Of a stretch of DNA of 64,000 nucleotides, positions 36,107 to 45,643 are shown one piece after another. The notes under the pieces are model-generated. The model searched no databases and was not told the origin of the DNA. It saw nothing but the letters and a program-made list of their open reading frames with translations. How positions within the stretch are numbered: position 1 is the first letter of the stretch; every line of letters starts with the position of its first letter. The position numbers and the translations under genes are program-made. This DNA comes from Aromatoleum anaerobium (GTDB lineage Bacteria > Pseudomonadota > Gammaproteobacteria > Burkholderiales > Rhodocyclaceae): the NCBI RefSeq assembly GCF_012910705.2, contig NZ_WTVG02000037.1:496001-560000 (forward strand), read 5' to 3'.

Positions 36107-36832
36107 ATGATGATTTCTCGCTTCTTTTTTCCTTGCCCCTTGCCCGGTTCGGGCGACATCGAACTGCCGGATGCGCTCGCGCACCACGCCTTGCGCGTGT
36201 TGCGCCTGCGCGACGGCGACCCGCTGGTGCTGTTCGACGGACGCGGTGGAGAGCTGGCCGCACGGCTGCAAGTGCGCGGCCGGGACGCGTTCGCGGTACG
36301 CGGCGAACACCACGCGCTGGAACGCGAGTCGCCGCTGTCCCTGGTGCTGGTGCAGGCGCTCGCGAGCGGCGAGAAGATGGACTGGATCGTGCAGAAGGCC
36401 GTCGAGCTCGGCGTGTCGGCGCTCGTCCCGCTGCAGGCCGAGCGTTCCGTGCTGAAGCTGTCGGGCGAGCGTGCGCACAAGCGTGTCGCGCACTGGCGCC
36501 AGGTGGCGATCTCCGCGTGCGAACAGAGCGGGCGCAATCGCGTGCCGGAGATCGAGCCGATCAGCGGGCTGCGCGAGTATCTTGCCAGCGCCGCAGCGGC
36601 GTCGAGGCTCGTATTGACGCCCGTCGATGGCCGGCGGCTGGCGTCGCTCGCCCGCCCCGATGCCGCGCTGCACCTGCTCGTCGGCCCCGAAGGCGGCTGG
36701 TCGGACGAGGAGCTCGCGATGTGCCGGGCCGCGGGGTGTGTTCCCGTCGGGGTCGGGCCACGGGTGCTGCGCACCGAGACCGCCGGGCTCGCTGCGATTG
36801 CCGCGCTGCAGGCGCTGTGGGGCGATTTCTGA
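36107..36832 (+). CDS. rsmE: 16S rRNA (uracil1498-N3)-methyltransferase
   Basis: SPOUT-family methyltransferase of 241 aa. Motifs: SRFFFPCPLPGSGDIELPDA, HHALRVLRLRDGD, ALASGEKMDWIVQKAVELG, ERSVLK and the knot LLVGPEGGWSDEEL plus LGPRVLRTETAGLAAIAAL-like VGVGPRVLRTETAG. Starts at ATG 36107 or 36110. Its stop is 18 bp before the pap start; probably cotranscribed. Confidence 0.95.
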   Translation: MMISRFFFPCPLPGSGDIELPDALAHHALRVLRLRDGDPLVLFDGRGGELAARLQVRGRDAFAVRGEHHALERESPLSLVLVQALASGEKMDWIVQKAVELGVSALVPLQAERSVLKLSGERAHKRVAHWRQVAISACEQSGRNRVPEIEPISGLREYLASAAAASRLVLTPVDGRRLASLARPDAALHLLVGPEGGWSDEELAMCRAAGCVPVGVGPRVLRTETAGLAAIAALQALWGDF

Positions 36833-36850
36833 AGCCGGACGGGAGGCGAC

Positions 36851-38362
36851 GTGTTCGAGTCGGCTGAGCTCGGCCACAAGATCGACAAGGCCGAATACGA
36901 CGCGGTGGAGCCGCAGTTGCGCGCGCAGCTGCTCGACGCGCAGTTCGACCTGCTCGAGCAGAAGGCTTTCGCCGTCGTCGTGCTGATCAACGGTATCGAT
37001 GGCGCGGGCAAGGGGGAAACGGTCAACCTGCTCAACGAGTGGATGGACCCGCGCCACATCCAGAGCTGGGCGTTCGATTCGCCGACCACTGACGAAGCGG
37101 AACGCCCGTTCATGTGGCGGTTCTGGCGCGCGCTGCCGCCACGCGGCAAGATCGGCGTGCTGTTCGGCAACTGGTACACCGATCCGATCCGGGAACGGGT
37201 CGAGCGGCTCAGCAAGAAGCCCGAGCTCGACCAGCATCTCGACGAAATCAAGCGCTTCGAGACGATGCTGGTGCGCGAAGGGGTGCTGCTGGTCAAGCTG
37301 TGGTTCCACCTGTCGAAGGACGGGCAGAGGAAGCGGCTGAAGGCGCTGGAAAAGGATCCGCGCACGCGCTGGCGCGTCACCCGGCAGGATTGGAGGTACT
37401 ACGCGCAATACGCTCGCTACCGCAGGGTCGCCGAGCATGTGCTGCGCCATTCGAGCAGCGGCGAGGCGCCGTGGCTGATCGTCGACGGTTCCGACCCGCG
37501 CTTCCGGGCGCTGCTTGTCGGGCGCACCTTGCTCGACGCGATGCGCAAACGCCTCGACGTCGCCGCCAAGGGCTGGACGCCGCGACAGACCCAGGCGCCG
37601 CTGCCGCCGGTGCTCGACGAGCGCAACATCCTCAACAGCCTGACTCTCGACCAGCCGCTCGAGCGGGACACCTACGATGAGCTCCTCGAGCGCTACCAGG
37701 GCCGGCTCGCGCTGCTCACGCGCCATGCAGCTTTTCGCGAACGGTCACTGGTGCTGGTGTTCGAGGGCGTCGATGCGGCGGGAAAAGGCGGCGCGATCCG
37801 TCGTGTGACGGCCGCGCTCGACGCGCGCCTCTATCACGTCATTCCGGTCGCCGCGCCGACTGAAGAAGAGCGCGCGCAGCCTTACCTGTGGCGTTTCTGG
37901 CGCCATCTGCCGCGCCAGGGGAAGGTCGCGATCTTCGACCGCTCGTGGTACGGACGTGTGCTCGTCGAGCGGGTCGAAGGCTTGTGTTCCGAGGCGGACT
38001 GGATGCGCGCATACTCGGAAATCAACGATTTCGAGGATCAGCTCGCCGCCGCCGGCGGGATCGTCGTCAAGTTCTGGCTGCAAATCGGCAAGGACGAGCA
38101 GCTGCTGCGGTTCAGGGCGCGCGAGGCCGAAGCGCACAAGCGCTTCAAGATCACCGACGACGACTGGCGCAACCGCGAGCGCTGGGACGATTACGTCCGG
38201 GCGGTGTGCGACATGGTCGACCGAACCAGCACCGAAACGTCGCACTGGACGCTGGTCGAAGCGGAAAACAAGTTGTTTGCACGTATCAAAGTGTTGCAAA
38301 CCCTCTGCGCACGACTTGAAAACGAGCTGAAAAACGACGTTTCGCGTTCCGGGAGGCGGTAA
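36851..38362 (+). CDS. pap: Polyphosphate:AMP phosphotransferase (two-domain PPK2)
   Basis: A 503-aa protein made of two fused PPK2 domains, each with a Walker A (INGIDGAGKGETVNLLNE and FEGVDAAGKGGAIRRVTA) and the lid/PPK2 signature (PFMWRFWRALPPRGKIGVL and PYLWRFWRHLPRQGKVAIFDRSWYG). This architecture is that of Pap, which makes ADP from AMP and polyphosphate. Only the second half has the full FDRSWYGR motif, the first has LFGNWYTDPI, so one active site may dominate, as reported for the family. GTG start preceded by GGGAGG. Confidence 0.93.
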   Translation: MFESAELGHKIDKAEYDAVEPQLRAQLLDAQFDLLEQKAFAVVVLINGIDGAGKGETVNLLNEWMDPRHIQSWAFDSPTTDEAERPFMWRFWRALPPRGKIGVLFGNWYTDPIRERVERLSKKPELDQHLDEIKRFETMLVREGVLLVKLWFHLSKDGQRKRLKALEKDPRTRWRVTRQDWRYYAQYARYRRVAEHVLRHSSSGEAPWLIVDGSDPRFRALLVGRTLLDAMRKRLDVAAKGWTPRQTQAPLPPVLDERNILNSLTLDQPLERDTYDELLERYQGRLALLTRHAAFRERSLVLVFEGVDAAGKGGAIRRVTAALDARLYHVIPVAAPTEEERAQPYLWRFWRHLPRQGKVAIFDRSWYGRVLVERVEGLCSEADWMRAYSEINDFEDQLAAAGGIVVKFWLQIGKDEQLLRFRAREAEAHKRFKITDDDWRNRERWDDYVRAVCDMVDRTSTETSHWTLVEAENKLFARIKVLQTLCARLENELKNDVSRSGRR

Positions 38363-38464
38363 GCGCATGCGCAGCGCCCCTGTTTCGTTAGAATGGAGAC
38401 CTTGCGGGCTCCGCGCAGTCGCTTCGACCGCGCGCACAGCTCAAAAACTCCTGACGGTGATCGC

Positions 38465-39820
38465 TTGAACGGGCAAACCACTCCCTCCCGTGCCGCAACC
38501 GAAGTTACTGCGAGCACCGACCAGTTCGTCGCCTGGGTGCGCGGGGCGGCGCCCTACATCCACGCGTTTCGCGGCCGGACGTTCGTGATCGGCTTCGGCG
38601 GCGAAGTCGCGGCCGGCGCCCGCGCGCAAAGCCTCGCGTACGACTGCAACCTGCTGGCGGCGCTGGGAATCCGGCTCGTTCTTGTGCATGGCGCGCGTCC
38701 CCAGATCGATGCCGAACTGGCAAGGCGCGGTCTCGAGCCGCGCTACCACAACGGCCTGCGCGTGACCGACGCCGACGCGCTCGAATGCGTCAAGGCGGCG
38801 ATGGCGGTGACGCGCATCGAGGTCGAAGCGCTGCTGTCCCAAGGGCTGCCGAATACGCCGATGGCGGGCAGCTACATGCGGATCACCGGCGGCAACTTCA
38901 TCACCGCGCGCCCGGTCGGCGTCGTCGAGGGCGTTGACTACCTGTACACGGGAGCGGTGCGCAAGATCATCGCCGAGGAAATCAACGCCGATCTCGATCA
39001 GCAGAACGTCGTGCTGATCACTCCGCTGGGGGTGTCGCCGGCCGGAGAGATTTTCAATCTGTCGATGGAAGAGGTCGCGGAAGCGGTCGCGATAGCGGTC
39101 CACGCCGAAAAGCTCATCTACCTGTGCGACGCGCCGGGGCTGCTGGATGCCGACCAGCATCTGATCGATTCCGTCACCGCCGACGAGGCCGAGCGCATGT
39201 TCAACGCCGGCGAAGGGCTGACCGAGGATCTCGATCTTTACCTGCCCTGTGCGATCCGCGCCGTGCGCCGTGGCGTCGCACGCGTGCATCTGATCGACCA
39301 CGACAAGGACGGCGGCCTGCTGCTGGAGTTTTTCACGCACGCCGGAGTCGGCACCGTCGTGTCGCGCGATCCGCTATTCGGCTTGCGCGAAGCCACGGTC
39401 GAGGACGTCGCCGCGCTGGTCGCGCTGATCTCGCCGATGGAAGCGGACGGCACGCTGGTGCGGCGGGGCCGCGAGCTGCTCGAACAGGAAGTCGACCGCT
39501 TCACTGTCGTCGAACACGACGGAGTGCTGGTTGGGTGCGCTGCACTGTACCCGTTCAGCGACGAACGCGCCGCCGAACTCGCCTGCCTTGCAGTGACTCC
39601 CGAGTACCGGCGGGCGGGACTGGGCGACCAACTGCTGCGAAGGATCGAACAGCGCGCGCGGGCGCAGCGCCTCGAGCGGCTGTTCGTGCTGACGACGCGC
39701 ACCGCCCACTGGTTCCGCGAGCGCGGCTTCAGCGAGATCGGGCCGGACGCCCTGCCGCGGCAGAAGCGCGAACTCTACAACTACCAGCGCCGCTCCAAGG
39801 TGTTCACGAAGCCGTTATGA
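38465..39820 (+). CDS. argA: N-acetylglutamate synthase
   Basis: First step of arginine synthesis; an amino-acid kinase-like domain (TFVIGFGGEVAAGARAQSL, RLVLVHGARPQIDAEL, GSYMRITGGNFITARPVG) followed by a GNAT domain (ACLAVTPEYRRAGLGDQLLRRIEQ, TAHWFRERGF). About 451 aa from TTG 38465. An ATG at 38393 is in frame, but it lies inside a TAGAAT -10-like hexamer, so the TTG is preferred. Ends with TGA overlapping an ATG of a 22-codon mini-ORF that leads into the diguanylate cyclase. Confidence 0.93.
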   Translation: MNGQTTPSRAATEVTASTDQFVAWVRGAAPYIHAFRGRTFVIGFGGEVAAGARAQSLAYDCNLLAALGIRLVLVHGARPQIDAELARRGLEPRYHNGLRVTDADALECVKAAMAVTRIEVEALLSQGLPNTPMAGSYMRITGGNFITARPVGVVEGVDYLYTGAVRKIIAEEINADLDQQNVVLITPLGVSPAGEIFNLSMEEVAEAVAIAVHAEKLIYLCDAPGLLDADQHLIDSVTADEAERMFNAGEGLTEDLDLYLPCAIRAVRRGVARVHLIDHDKDGGLLLEFFTHAGVGTVVSRDPLFGLREATVEDVAALVALISPMEADGTLVRRGRELLEQEVDRFTVVEHDGVLVGCAALYPFSDERAAELACLAVTPEYRRAGLGDQLLRRIEQRARAQRLERLFVLTTRTAHWFRERGFSEIGPDALPRQKRELYNYQRRSKVFTKPL

Positions 39821-39885
39821 GCATTCGCGATGCATTGCCTGCCGCACAGAGGTCCCTCGCACTGTGCGAGGAGGCGACGACTTGA
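39817..39885 (+). CDS. 22-codon mini-ORF linking argA to the diguanylate cyclase
   Basis: ATG 39817 overlaps the argA stop as ATGA; the frame reads MSIRDALPAAQRSLALCEEA-TT and ends at a TGA that overlaps the TTG start of the next gene (acTTGAgc). It spans the spacer exactly, which would couple translation of argA and the cyclase. It may be chance; the peptide resembles nothing known to me. Confidence 0.3.
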   Translation: MSIRDALPAAQRSLALCEEATT

Positions 39886-41609
39886 GCGGCGAAGGGAGCG
39901 ACGCGAAGCTGCTTCCGGTGCTCGCCGGCGTGGTCGCCGCGATGCTTGCGGCGTTCGCCGTCGGAATCGGAAAGTATATCGGTGACGATGGCGCGCGTCT
40001 GGCGGCGGTGATCACGATCGCCGCGATCGGTCTGCTGGCCGGGGCGGCCGTGCGCTGCGACAGGCTGCGCCGGGCGCGCGAAAGGGAGCAGGGCAATCTC
40101 GAGATTGCGGCGCGGCTCGACCGGCTCGACGCCGACGCGGCAATTCCGCTCGCGCCGTCACGGGAGGTTCGGCCGCAGGACGCCCTCGCGCGTCTCGACG
40201 CGGCGTCGGATGAGGTACGGCGGCTGCGGGAGATAGCCGAAGGGGTGTATGGCCTCGAGGCGCTTTTCGATGTTGCCGGGCGCCTCGTCTGGATCAGCCC
40301 GTCGATCCACCGCATCACCGGCCGCACGCCTGAGGAATGCCTCGGAGCGCCGGACGCGATCGTCTTCCTCGTGCATGAGTCGGACCGCAATTATTGTTTG
40401 CGCATGGCGCGGAAAGTCGCCGAGGGTGGCCCGCCGGCGAATTTCGAGATGCGCCTGATGCGTGCCGACGGGCGCATCTGCTGGGTCGCATGCCACTGGC
40501 GGCGGCTCGGCGACGATTCGACTCATCCGGCAGGTTTGCGCATGTCCGCGGAGGACATCCAGGCGCGCAAGGAAACCGAGTACAAGCTGCTCGAGACCGT
40601 GACCGAGCTGCGTCGCGCACAGGCGCTTCGCGAACGCTATCTGGCCCGCAGCAACGATGAGCGCCAACGCCTTTCGGCGCTGCTCAACGTGATCCGCCTC
40701 GGCATCCTGTTCATGGACCGTGATCACCGGGTCCTCTACTACAATCGCGCGATGCTCAGCATCTGGGGGTTCGCGCCCGACGAGAACCTGATCGGGATGC
40801 GCGACGTGGTGCTGCAAAGCCGCGTGGCTCCCTTGCTCGAGCAACCCGAAGCGTATTTCGAGCACATCGCGGGCGTGCTGCAGATGCATGGTGTCAGCGA
40901 AGCGCACGAGATCAGCCTGCGCGACGGACGCATCGTCACCGACGTGTCCACGGTCGTGGAGTCGGCCCAGGGCCGGCGCTGGATCGGGCGGGTGTGGATC
41001 TACGAGGATGTCACCGAAGAGCGAAAGATCGCCCGGAAGATGGTGGAACTGGCCGAGCGCGATCCGCTGACGAACCTTTTCAACCGGCGGCGTTTCCACG
41101 AGGAGCTGAATCGCCTGCTGGCCGAAGCGACCCGCCACGAAGTCCGCGTCGGACTGATCGCGATCGACCTCGACGGCTTCAAGCCGATCAACGACGAGTT
41201 CGGTCACCAGGCGGGCGATACAGTGCTCGTCGGCCTCGCCCAGGCCGTCGGCGGCGTGATCCGGCGCAACGAGATGTTCTTCCGCCTCGGCGGCGACGAA
41301 TTCGGCGTGCTGGTGCCGGATGCCGAAGAGGGGGATCTATGCGAACTGGCGCGCCGCATCCTCGAAGTCATCAGGACGCAGCGCTTCGAATTCGAGGGCC
41401 GCTCCACCGGCCTCACCGCGAGCCTCGGGATCGCGTTGTTCCCGCAGCACGCGGACACCCCGGAGCAGCTCATCGCGGTTGCCGATCAGGCGATGTACTG
41501 CTCGAAGAATCGGGGACGCGACAGATGGACGCTGGCCGGGAGCGAGGCGCACGAATCCGATAGAATGGCGCCTTCAGAATCCGATGAACCCATTTGCAGA
41601 GGGGATTGA
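39882..41609 (+). CDS. PAS-containing diguanylate cyclase
   Basis: About 575 aa: two N-terminal membrane helices (VLAGVVAAMLAAFAVGIG and ITIAAIGLLAGAAVR), two PAS domains (first from LEALFDVAGRLVWISPSIHRI, second from LLNVIRLGILFMDRDHRVLYY), and GGDEF (DPLTNLFNRRRFHEEL, IDLDGFKPINDEFGHQ, RLGGDEFGVLVPD). The active site is intact; no clear RxxD inhibitory site seen before it. TTG 39882 follows GAGGAGG at seven bases; GTG 39864 is also in frame but overlaps that site. Confidence 0.92.
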   Translation: MSGEGSDAKLLPVLAGVVAAMLAAFAVGIGKYIGDDGARLAAVITIAAIGLLAGAAVRCDRLRRAREREQGNLEIAARLDRLDADAAIPLAPSREVRPQDALARLDAASDEVRRLREIAEGVYGLEALFDVAGRLVWISPSIHRITGRTPEECLGAPDAIVFLVHESDRNYCLRMARKVAEGGPPANFEMRLMRADGRICWVACHWRRLGDDSTHPAGLRMSAEDIQARKETEYKLLETVTELRRAQALRERYLARSNDERQRLSALLNVIRLGILFMDRDHRVLYYNRAMLSIWGFAPDENLIGMRDVVLQSRVAPLLEQPEAYFEHIAGVLQMHGVSEAHEISLRDGRIVTDVSTVVESAQGRRWIGRVWIYEDVTEERKIARKMVELAERDPLTNLFNRRRFHEELNRLLAEATRHEVRVGLIAIDLDGFKPINDEFGHQAGDTVLVGLAQAVGGVIRRNEMFFRLGGDEFGVLVPDAEEGDLCELARRILEVIRTQRFEFEGRSTGLTASLGIALFPQHADTPEQLIAVADQAMYCSKNRGRDRWTLAGSEAHESDRMAPSESDEPICRGD

Positions 41610-41612
41610 ACG

Positions 41613-41885
41613 ATGGCCCGTATGGTCAATTGCATCAAGCTGGGGCGCGAAGCGGAAGGGCTGGACCTGCCGCCAGTGCCAGGCGCGCTGGGCAAGCGCA
41701 TTTTCGACAATGTGTCCAAGGAAGCCTGGCAGCAGTGGGTGAAGTACCAGACCATGCTGATCAATGAAAATCGCCTCAACCTGATGGACGCGCGGGCGCG
41801 GAAGTACCTCGCCGAACAGATGGAAAAGCATTTCTTCGGCGGTGGCGCGGACCAGGTTGGCGGCTACGTTCCGCCCGCACAGTAA
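41613..41885 (+). CDS. yggX: Fe(2+)-trafficking / oxidative damage protection protein YggX
   Basis: A 90-aa protein: [43 protein letters not shown] and [13 protein letters not shown] are YggX signatures. It protects labile Fe-S clusters and assists iron transfer. Its ATG is 3 bp after the diguanylate-cyclase stop. A strong terminator follows. Confidence 0.95.
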   Translation: MARMVNCIKLGREAEGLDLPPVPGALGKRIFDNVSKEAWQQWVKYQTMLINENRLNLMDARARKYLAEQMEKHFFGGGADQVGGYVPPAQ

Positions 41886-41915
41886 ATCCCGGCGCATGCC
41901 GCGGCTGCAAACGAA

Positions 41916-41949
41916 GAAGGGATGACCTGCGGGTCATCCCTTCGTTTTT
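41916..41949 (+). terminator. Rho-independent terminator after yggX (bidirectional candidate with phoU)
   Basis: GAAGGGATGACC-TGCG-GGTCATCCCTTC, a perfect 12-bp stem, followed by GTTTTTC on the plus strand. The spacer lies between convergent yggX and phoU. Confidence 0.9.
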
Positions 41950-41967
41950 CCGGCCGCAGCAGCCCTC

Positions 41968-42672
41968 TCAGCGCCTGCCCGACTCGCGCTCCAGCGCTTC
42001 GATCCCTTCGTGGCGCACGTCGCGGCCCCTGACCATATACACCACGTATTCCGACACGTTCTTGGCGTGGTCCCCGACTCGCTCGATCGACTTGGCAATG
42101 AACAGCACGTCGAGCGCGCGCGTGATGAGCCGCGGATCTTCCATCATGTAGGTGATCAGCTGGCGCATGATGCCTTTGAAGATCGCGTCGACTTCCTTGT
42201 CCTGGCGGGCGATGTCGGCCGACGAGGAGGGATCCATGCGGGCGAAGGCGTCGAGCGCGCGCTGCAGCATGTCGACGACCATCGCCGCGACGTGCCGCAG
42301 TTCGACTTTCGGCACGAAGATCACCTCGGAGCCGATGATCTGCTTGCCCGCCTTCGCGATCTTCTTGGCTTCGTCGCCGACCCGTTCGAGATCGGTGATC
42401 ATCTGGATCATCGTCATGACCATGCGCAGGTCGCCCGCTGTGGGCCCGTGTCGTGCAATGAGCTGGATGCAGGCGTCGTCGAGTGCGACTTCCTCTTCAT
42501 TGACGCGGCGGTCGTCTTCGATGACCGCTTCGATCGTTGCCATGTCCCCGCTGCCCAGCGCGTCGATCGCGCGGCTCAGCTGCTGCGCGACGAGACCGCC
42601 CATTTCCAGCAGACGCTTGCGGATGGCTTCCAGTTCGGTGTCGAAATGAGTAAGAGTGTGTTTGCTCGGCAT
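41968..42672 (-). CDS. phoU: Phosphate transport system regulator PhoU
   Basis: A 234-aa all-helical protein with two PhoU repeats: HFDTELEAIRKRLLEMGGLV, IEAVIEDDRRVNEEEVALDD, MITDLERVGDEAKKIAK, and the second ITRALDVLFIAKSIERVGDHAKN. Modulates PhoR/Pst signalling. No pst genes adjacent; its partner genes must be elsewhere. Confidence 0.94.
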   Translation of the reverse strand: MPSKHTLTHFDTELEAIRKRLLEMGGLVAQQLSRAIDALGSGDMATIEAVIEDDRRVNEEEVALDDACIQLIARHGPTAGDLRMVMTMIQMITDLERVGDEAKKIAKAGKQIIGSEVIFVPKVELRHVAAMVVDMLQRALDAFARMDPSSSADIARQDKEVDAIFKGIMRQLITYMMEDPRLITRALDVLFIAKSIERVGDHAKNVSEYVVYMVRGRDVRHEGIEALERESGRR

Positions 42673-42753
42673 GTCGGAATCCTCTGTGTGCGAGGAGGCT
42701 AGCAGTAAAAAGTGACCGGAATGTTTCAGGTGAGCGTCGGGAGCGTGCGCTGC

Positions 42754-43416
42754 TCAGTCTGCAACCTGTCGTTCGACCCCGGCGGGCGTTGCCAGCAGCA
42801 GCACATCCGCTCCGCGGCGCGCGAACAGGCCGTTAGTGACCACCCCGACAATCTGGTTCAGCTCGGTTTCGAGCGCGCGCGGTGAGGTGATCATCAAGCC
42901 GTGCACGTCGACGATCAGGTTGCCGTTGTCGGTGACGAACCCCTCGCGCAGTTCGGGCCGGCCGCCGATCCGCGCGAGTTCGCGCTCGACGTAGGCGCGC
43001 GCCATCGGAATGATCTCGACTGGCAGCGGAAAGCGGCCGAGACAGGTGACCTTCTTGCTCGCGTCGCAGATGCAGATGAACCGGCGCGCAACCGCCGCGA
43101 CGATCTTTTCGCGGGTCAGCGCGCCGCCTCCGCCCTTGATCATGCAAAATCCGGCATCGATCTCGTCGGCCCCATCCACGTACACCGGCAGGTCGGTGAT
43201 GTCGTTCAGATCCAGAACCGGGATGCCGTGGCCCTGCAGGCGGCGCGAACTGGCTTCCGAACTGGACACCGCTCCGACGATGCGGTCCTTGATGTTGGCG
43301 AGACCGTCGATGAAATGATTGACGGTCGAGCCCGTGCCGACGCCGACGATCATGCCGTCTTCGACGTAGTCGAGTGCCGCGATCGCGGCCGCCTTCTTGA
43401 GTTCGTCCTGGGTCAT
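42754..43416 (-). CDS. rpiA: Ribose-5-phosphate isomerase A
   Basis: A 220-aa isomerase linking ribose and ribulose 5-phosphates. Motifs: [48 protein letters not shown] and [13 protein letters not shown]. Lies 30 bp downstream of moeA and is transcribed with it. Consistent with the pentose-phosphate steps encoded in the 31-34 kb block. Confidence 0.95.
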   Translation of the reverse strand: MTQDELKKAAAIAALDYVEDGMIVGVGTGSTVNHFIDGLANIKDRIVGAVSSSEASSRRLQGHGIPVLDLNDITDLPVYVDGADEIDAGFCMIKGGGGALTREKIVAAVARRFICICDASKKVTCLGRFPLPVEIIPMARAYVERELARIGGRPELREGFVTDNGNLIVDVHGLMITSPRALETELNQIVGVVTNGLFARRGADVLLLATPAGVERQVAD

Positions 43417-43446
43417 GGTGAAATGTCCATCCGGTGAAACGCCGCT

Positions 43447-44700
43447 TCAGATCAGTCCGTCGAAAACCTGCACCATCACCGGTTCTCCGGCCGCCACGTC
43501 GCCGCGCTCCTCGGGCAGGACGATGAAACAGTTCGCCTCGGACATCGACCGCAGCACCCCCGAGCCCTGCGCTCCGGCGAGGCGCACCGTCTGCCGGCCG
43601 TCGACCGTTCCCAGCTGGCCGCGCAGGAACTCCCGGCGGCCGGCCTGCTTGCGGATCGCTTCGCCGCACGGGACTTCGAACAGCGCGGGTTCCGGCAGCG
43701 GCGAGACGCCGGAGAGGACGAGCAGGGCATCCTGCACGAACTGGTAAAAAGTGACCAGCACCGCGACCGGATTGCCCGGCAGGCCGAACAGCCAGGCATC
43801 GCCGACGCGGCCGAAAGCCATCGGCCGGCCCGGCTTGATGTCGATCTTCCAGAACGCGACTTCGCCGAGGCGATTCACCAGCTCGCGGATGAAGTCGGCC
43901 TCGCCGACGGAAACGCCGCCGCTGGTGAGGATCACGTCCGCATCGGCCGAGGCACCGCGAAAAGCGGCTTCGAGGGCCGCCGGGTTGTCGGGCACGACGC
44001 CCATGTCGAGCATGTCGCAGCCCAGACGGGAAAGCGCGCCGAAAAGCGTGTAGCGGTTGCTGTCGTAGACTTCGCCGGGTGCGAGCGGCTTGCCGATCGA
44101 CGCGAGTTCGTCGCCGGTCGAGAAGAACGCAACGCGCAGGCGTCGGCGCACCGTGACTTCGGCGATGCCGAGCGAAGCGATCAGGCCGAGTTCGGCCGGG
44201 CCGCAGCGTTTGCCAGCCGGCAGTGCGACGCTGCCGAGGGCGAGATCCTCGCCCGCCCGGCGCAGGTTTTGCCCTGCCTGCTGTCCCGGCGGGATGAACA
44301 CCTGGCCGTCGCCGGCGCGGGCCATTTCCTGTACGACGATGGTGTCGGCGCCTTGCGGAATCGGCGCACCGGTCATGATCCGTACCGCCTGTCCCGCACC
44401 GACGATGCCCGAAAACGGCTTGCCGGCGAACGCGGTGCCTACCACCGCAAGCGCGGTATCGTGCCGGAGATCGAGATCGCGGAACCGCACGGCATAGCCG
44501 TCCATCGCGGAGTTGTCGTGTGCCGGCACGTTGCACGGCGCCATCACGTCCTCGAGCAAAACCCGTCCGAGCGCGTTGCGGACCGCGACGCGTTCCCACC
44601 CGCCGATCGGCGACAGGCGTTCGAGGATCGTTCGTCGCGCTTCAGCAGTGGTCAGATGCGGGGACCGCGGCGCGGATTTCCCGGCGGAGTTCTGTTTCAT
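43447..44700 (-). CDS. moeA: Molybdopterin molybdenumtransferase
   Basis: Inserts molybdate into molybdopterin-AMP. About 417 aa: NVPAHDNSAMDGYAVRFRD, RIMTGAPIPQGADTIVVQE, AFFSTGDEL, LTSGGVSVGEADF and GLPGNPVAVLVTF. ATG 44700 is favoured because AAGGGATGAGAG gives a ribosome site upstream; ATG 44709 is also possible. Confidence 0.94.
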   Translation of the reverse strand: MKQNSAGKSAPRSPHLTTAEARRTILERLSPIGGWERVAVRNALGRVLLEDVMAPCNVPAHDNSAMDGYAVRFRDLDLRHDTALAVVGTAFAGKPFSGIVGAGQAVRIMTGAPIPQGADTIVVQEMARAGDGQVFIPPGQQAGQNLRRAGEDLALGSVALPAGKRCGPAELGLIASLGIAEVTVRRRLRVAFFSTGDELASIGKPLAPGEVYDSNRYTLFGALSRLGCDMLDMGVVPDNPAALEAAFRGASADADVILTSGGVSVGEADFIRELVNRLGEVAFWKIDIKPGRPMAFGRVGDAWLFGLPGNPVAVLVTFYQFVQDALLVLSGVSPLPEPALFEVPCGEAIRKQAGRREFLRGQLGTVDGRQTVRLAGAQGSGVLRSMSEANCFIVLPEERGDVAAGEPVMVQVFDGLI

Positions 44701-44841
44701 GACTCTCATCCCTTGACGCGGCGGCGTAGCGCCAGACTGTTCATTATCATCGCACGGTCGTCTGGTCGTGAGGCGATTCGTCGCATCGCTGATGCCGCCG
44801 CTGGCGCCCTGCCATCACCTGGCCGGCGCCTGTCCGGCAAG

Positions 44842-44864
44842 AAAAAAGGGTGGTCGAGCCACCC
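44842..44864 (-). terminator. Rho-independent terminator of the cytochrome c4 gene
   Basis: On the minus strand GGGTGG-CTCGA-CCACCC is followed by TTTTTT, 33 bp after the stop. Perfect 6-bp stem. Confidence 0.8.
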
Positions 44865-44896
44865 CATTCACGAACCGCGATTCCGCCAGCAGGTTC

Positions 44897-45523
44897 TTAA
44901 CGCAGTCCCGCCGCGTAATCCGAGACGGCCCTGATTTCCGCGTCCGTCATCTTCAGTGCGATCGTCTGCATCATCTGGTTCGGATCGTTCTTGCGTACGC
45001 CGTCGCGAAAGGCCTTCAGTTGCGCTTCGGTGTACTCGACGAACTGGCCTGCAACGCGCGGGTACTGGACCGGCATGCCGGCACCCGTCGGGCCGTGACA
45101 CCCGGCGCAGGCCGGCAGGCCTTTCGCCGCGATGCCGGCACGCCAGATGTCCTGGCCCTGTTGTGCCGTCGCCGCATTCTTCGCGCTCTCGGGCTGCAGT
45201 TTCTGCGACGCGAAATAGGTCGCAAGCGCCTTCATGTCCGCGTCTTCGAGCCCGGCCACCATGGCGCCCATGATGGGGTTTTCGCGCTCTGGCGTCTTGC
45301 CGTCCCACGACTTGAACGCCCTCAGCTGCTTGTAGAGATATTCCTCGTGCTGCCCCGCGATCTTCGGATTGGCCGAAATCGGGCTGTTGCCGTCCGCTCC
45401 GTGACAACCGGCGCAGACGGTTTCGGCCGTCATTTTCGCCTTTGCAAGATCGGGAGCCTGGTCTTGGGCCTGAAGGCCGCCGGCAACCAGCAGCAGCGGG
45501 AGCAGCAGGGAACGCTTGATCAT
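44897..45523 (-). CDS. Cytochrome c4
   Basis: A 208-aa dihaem periplasmic cytochrome: signal peptide (MIKRSLLLPLLLVAGGLQAQ), two CxxCH sites (CAGCHGADGN and CAGCHGPTGAGMP), axial Met candidates in NPIMGAMV and NQMMQTIA. It transfers electrons to terminal oxidases. Divergent from engB, a common arrangement in betaproteobacteria. A TAGAAT at 45565-45570 on this strand is a plausible -10. Confidence 0.93.
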   Translation of the reverse strand: MIKRSLLLPLLLVAGGLQAQDQAPDLAKAKMTAETVCAGCHGADGNSPISANPKIAGQHEEYLYKQLRAFKSWDGKTPERENPIMGAMVAGLEDADMKALATYFASQKLQPESAKNAATAQQGQDIWRAGIAAKGLPACAGCHGPTGAGMPVQYPRVAGQFVEYTEAQLKAFRDGVRKNDPNQMMQTIALKMTDAEIRAVSDYAAGLR

Positions 45524-45643
45524 GGTGTCCTCAGAAAGCCGTGAGCGGTCGTCACAAACGCGTTATTCTATATCAAGTACCCCGTTTTGCGCGATGCAAG
45601 GTGGGCGCGCTCCCACCCCGTCCTTGTTCTTGCCGATTCCCAG

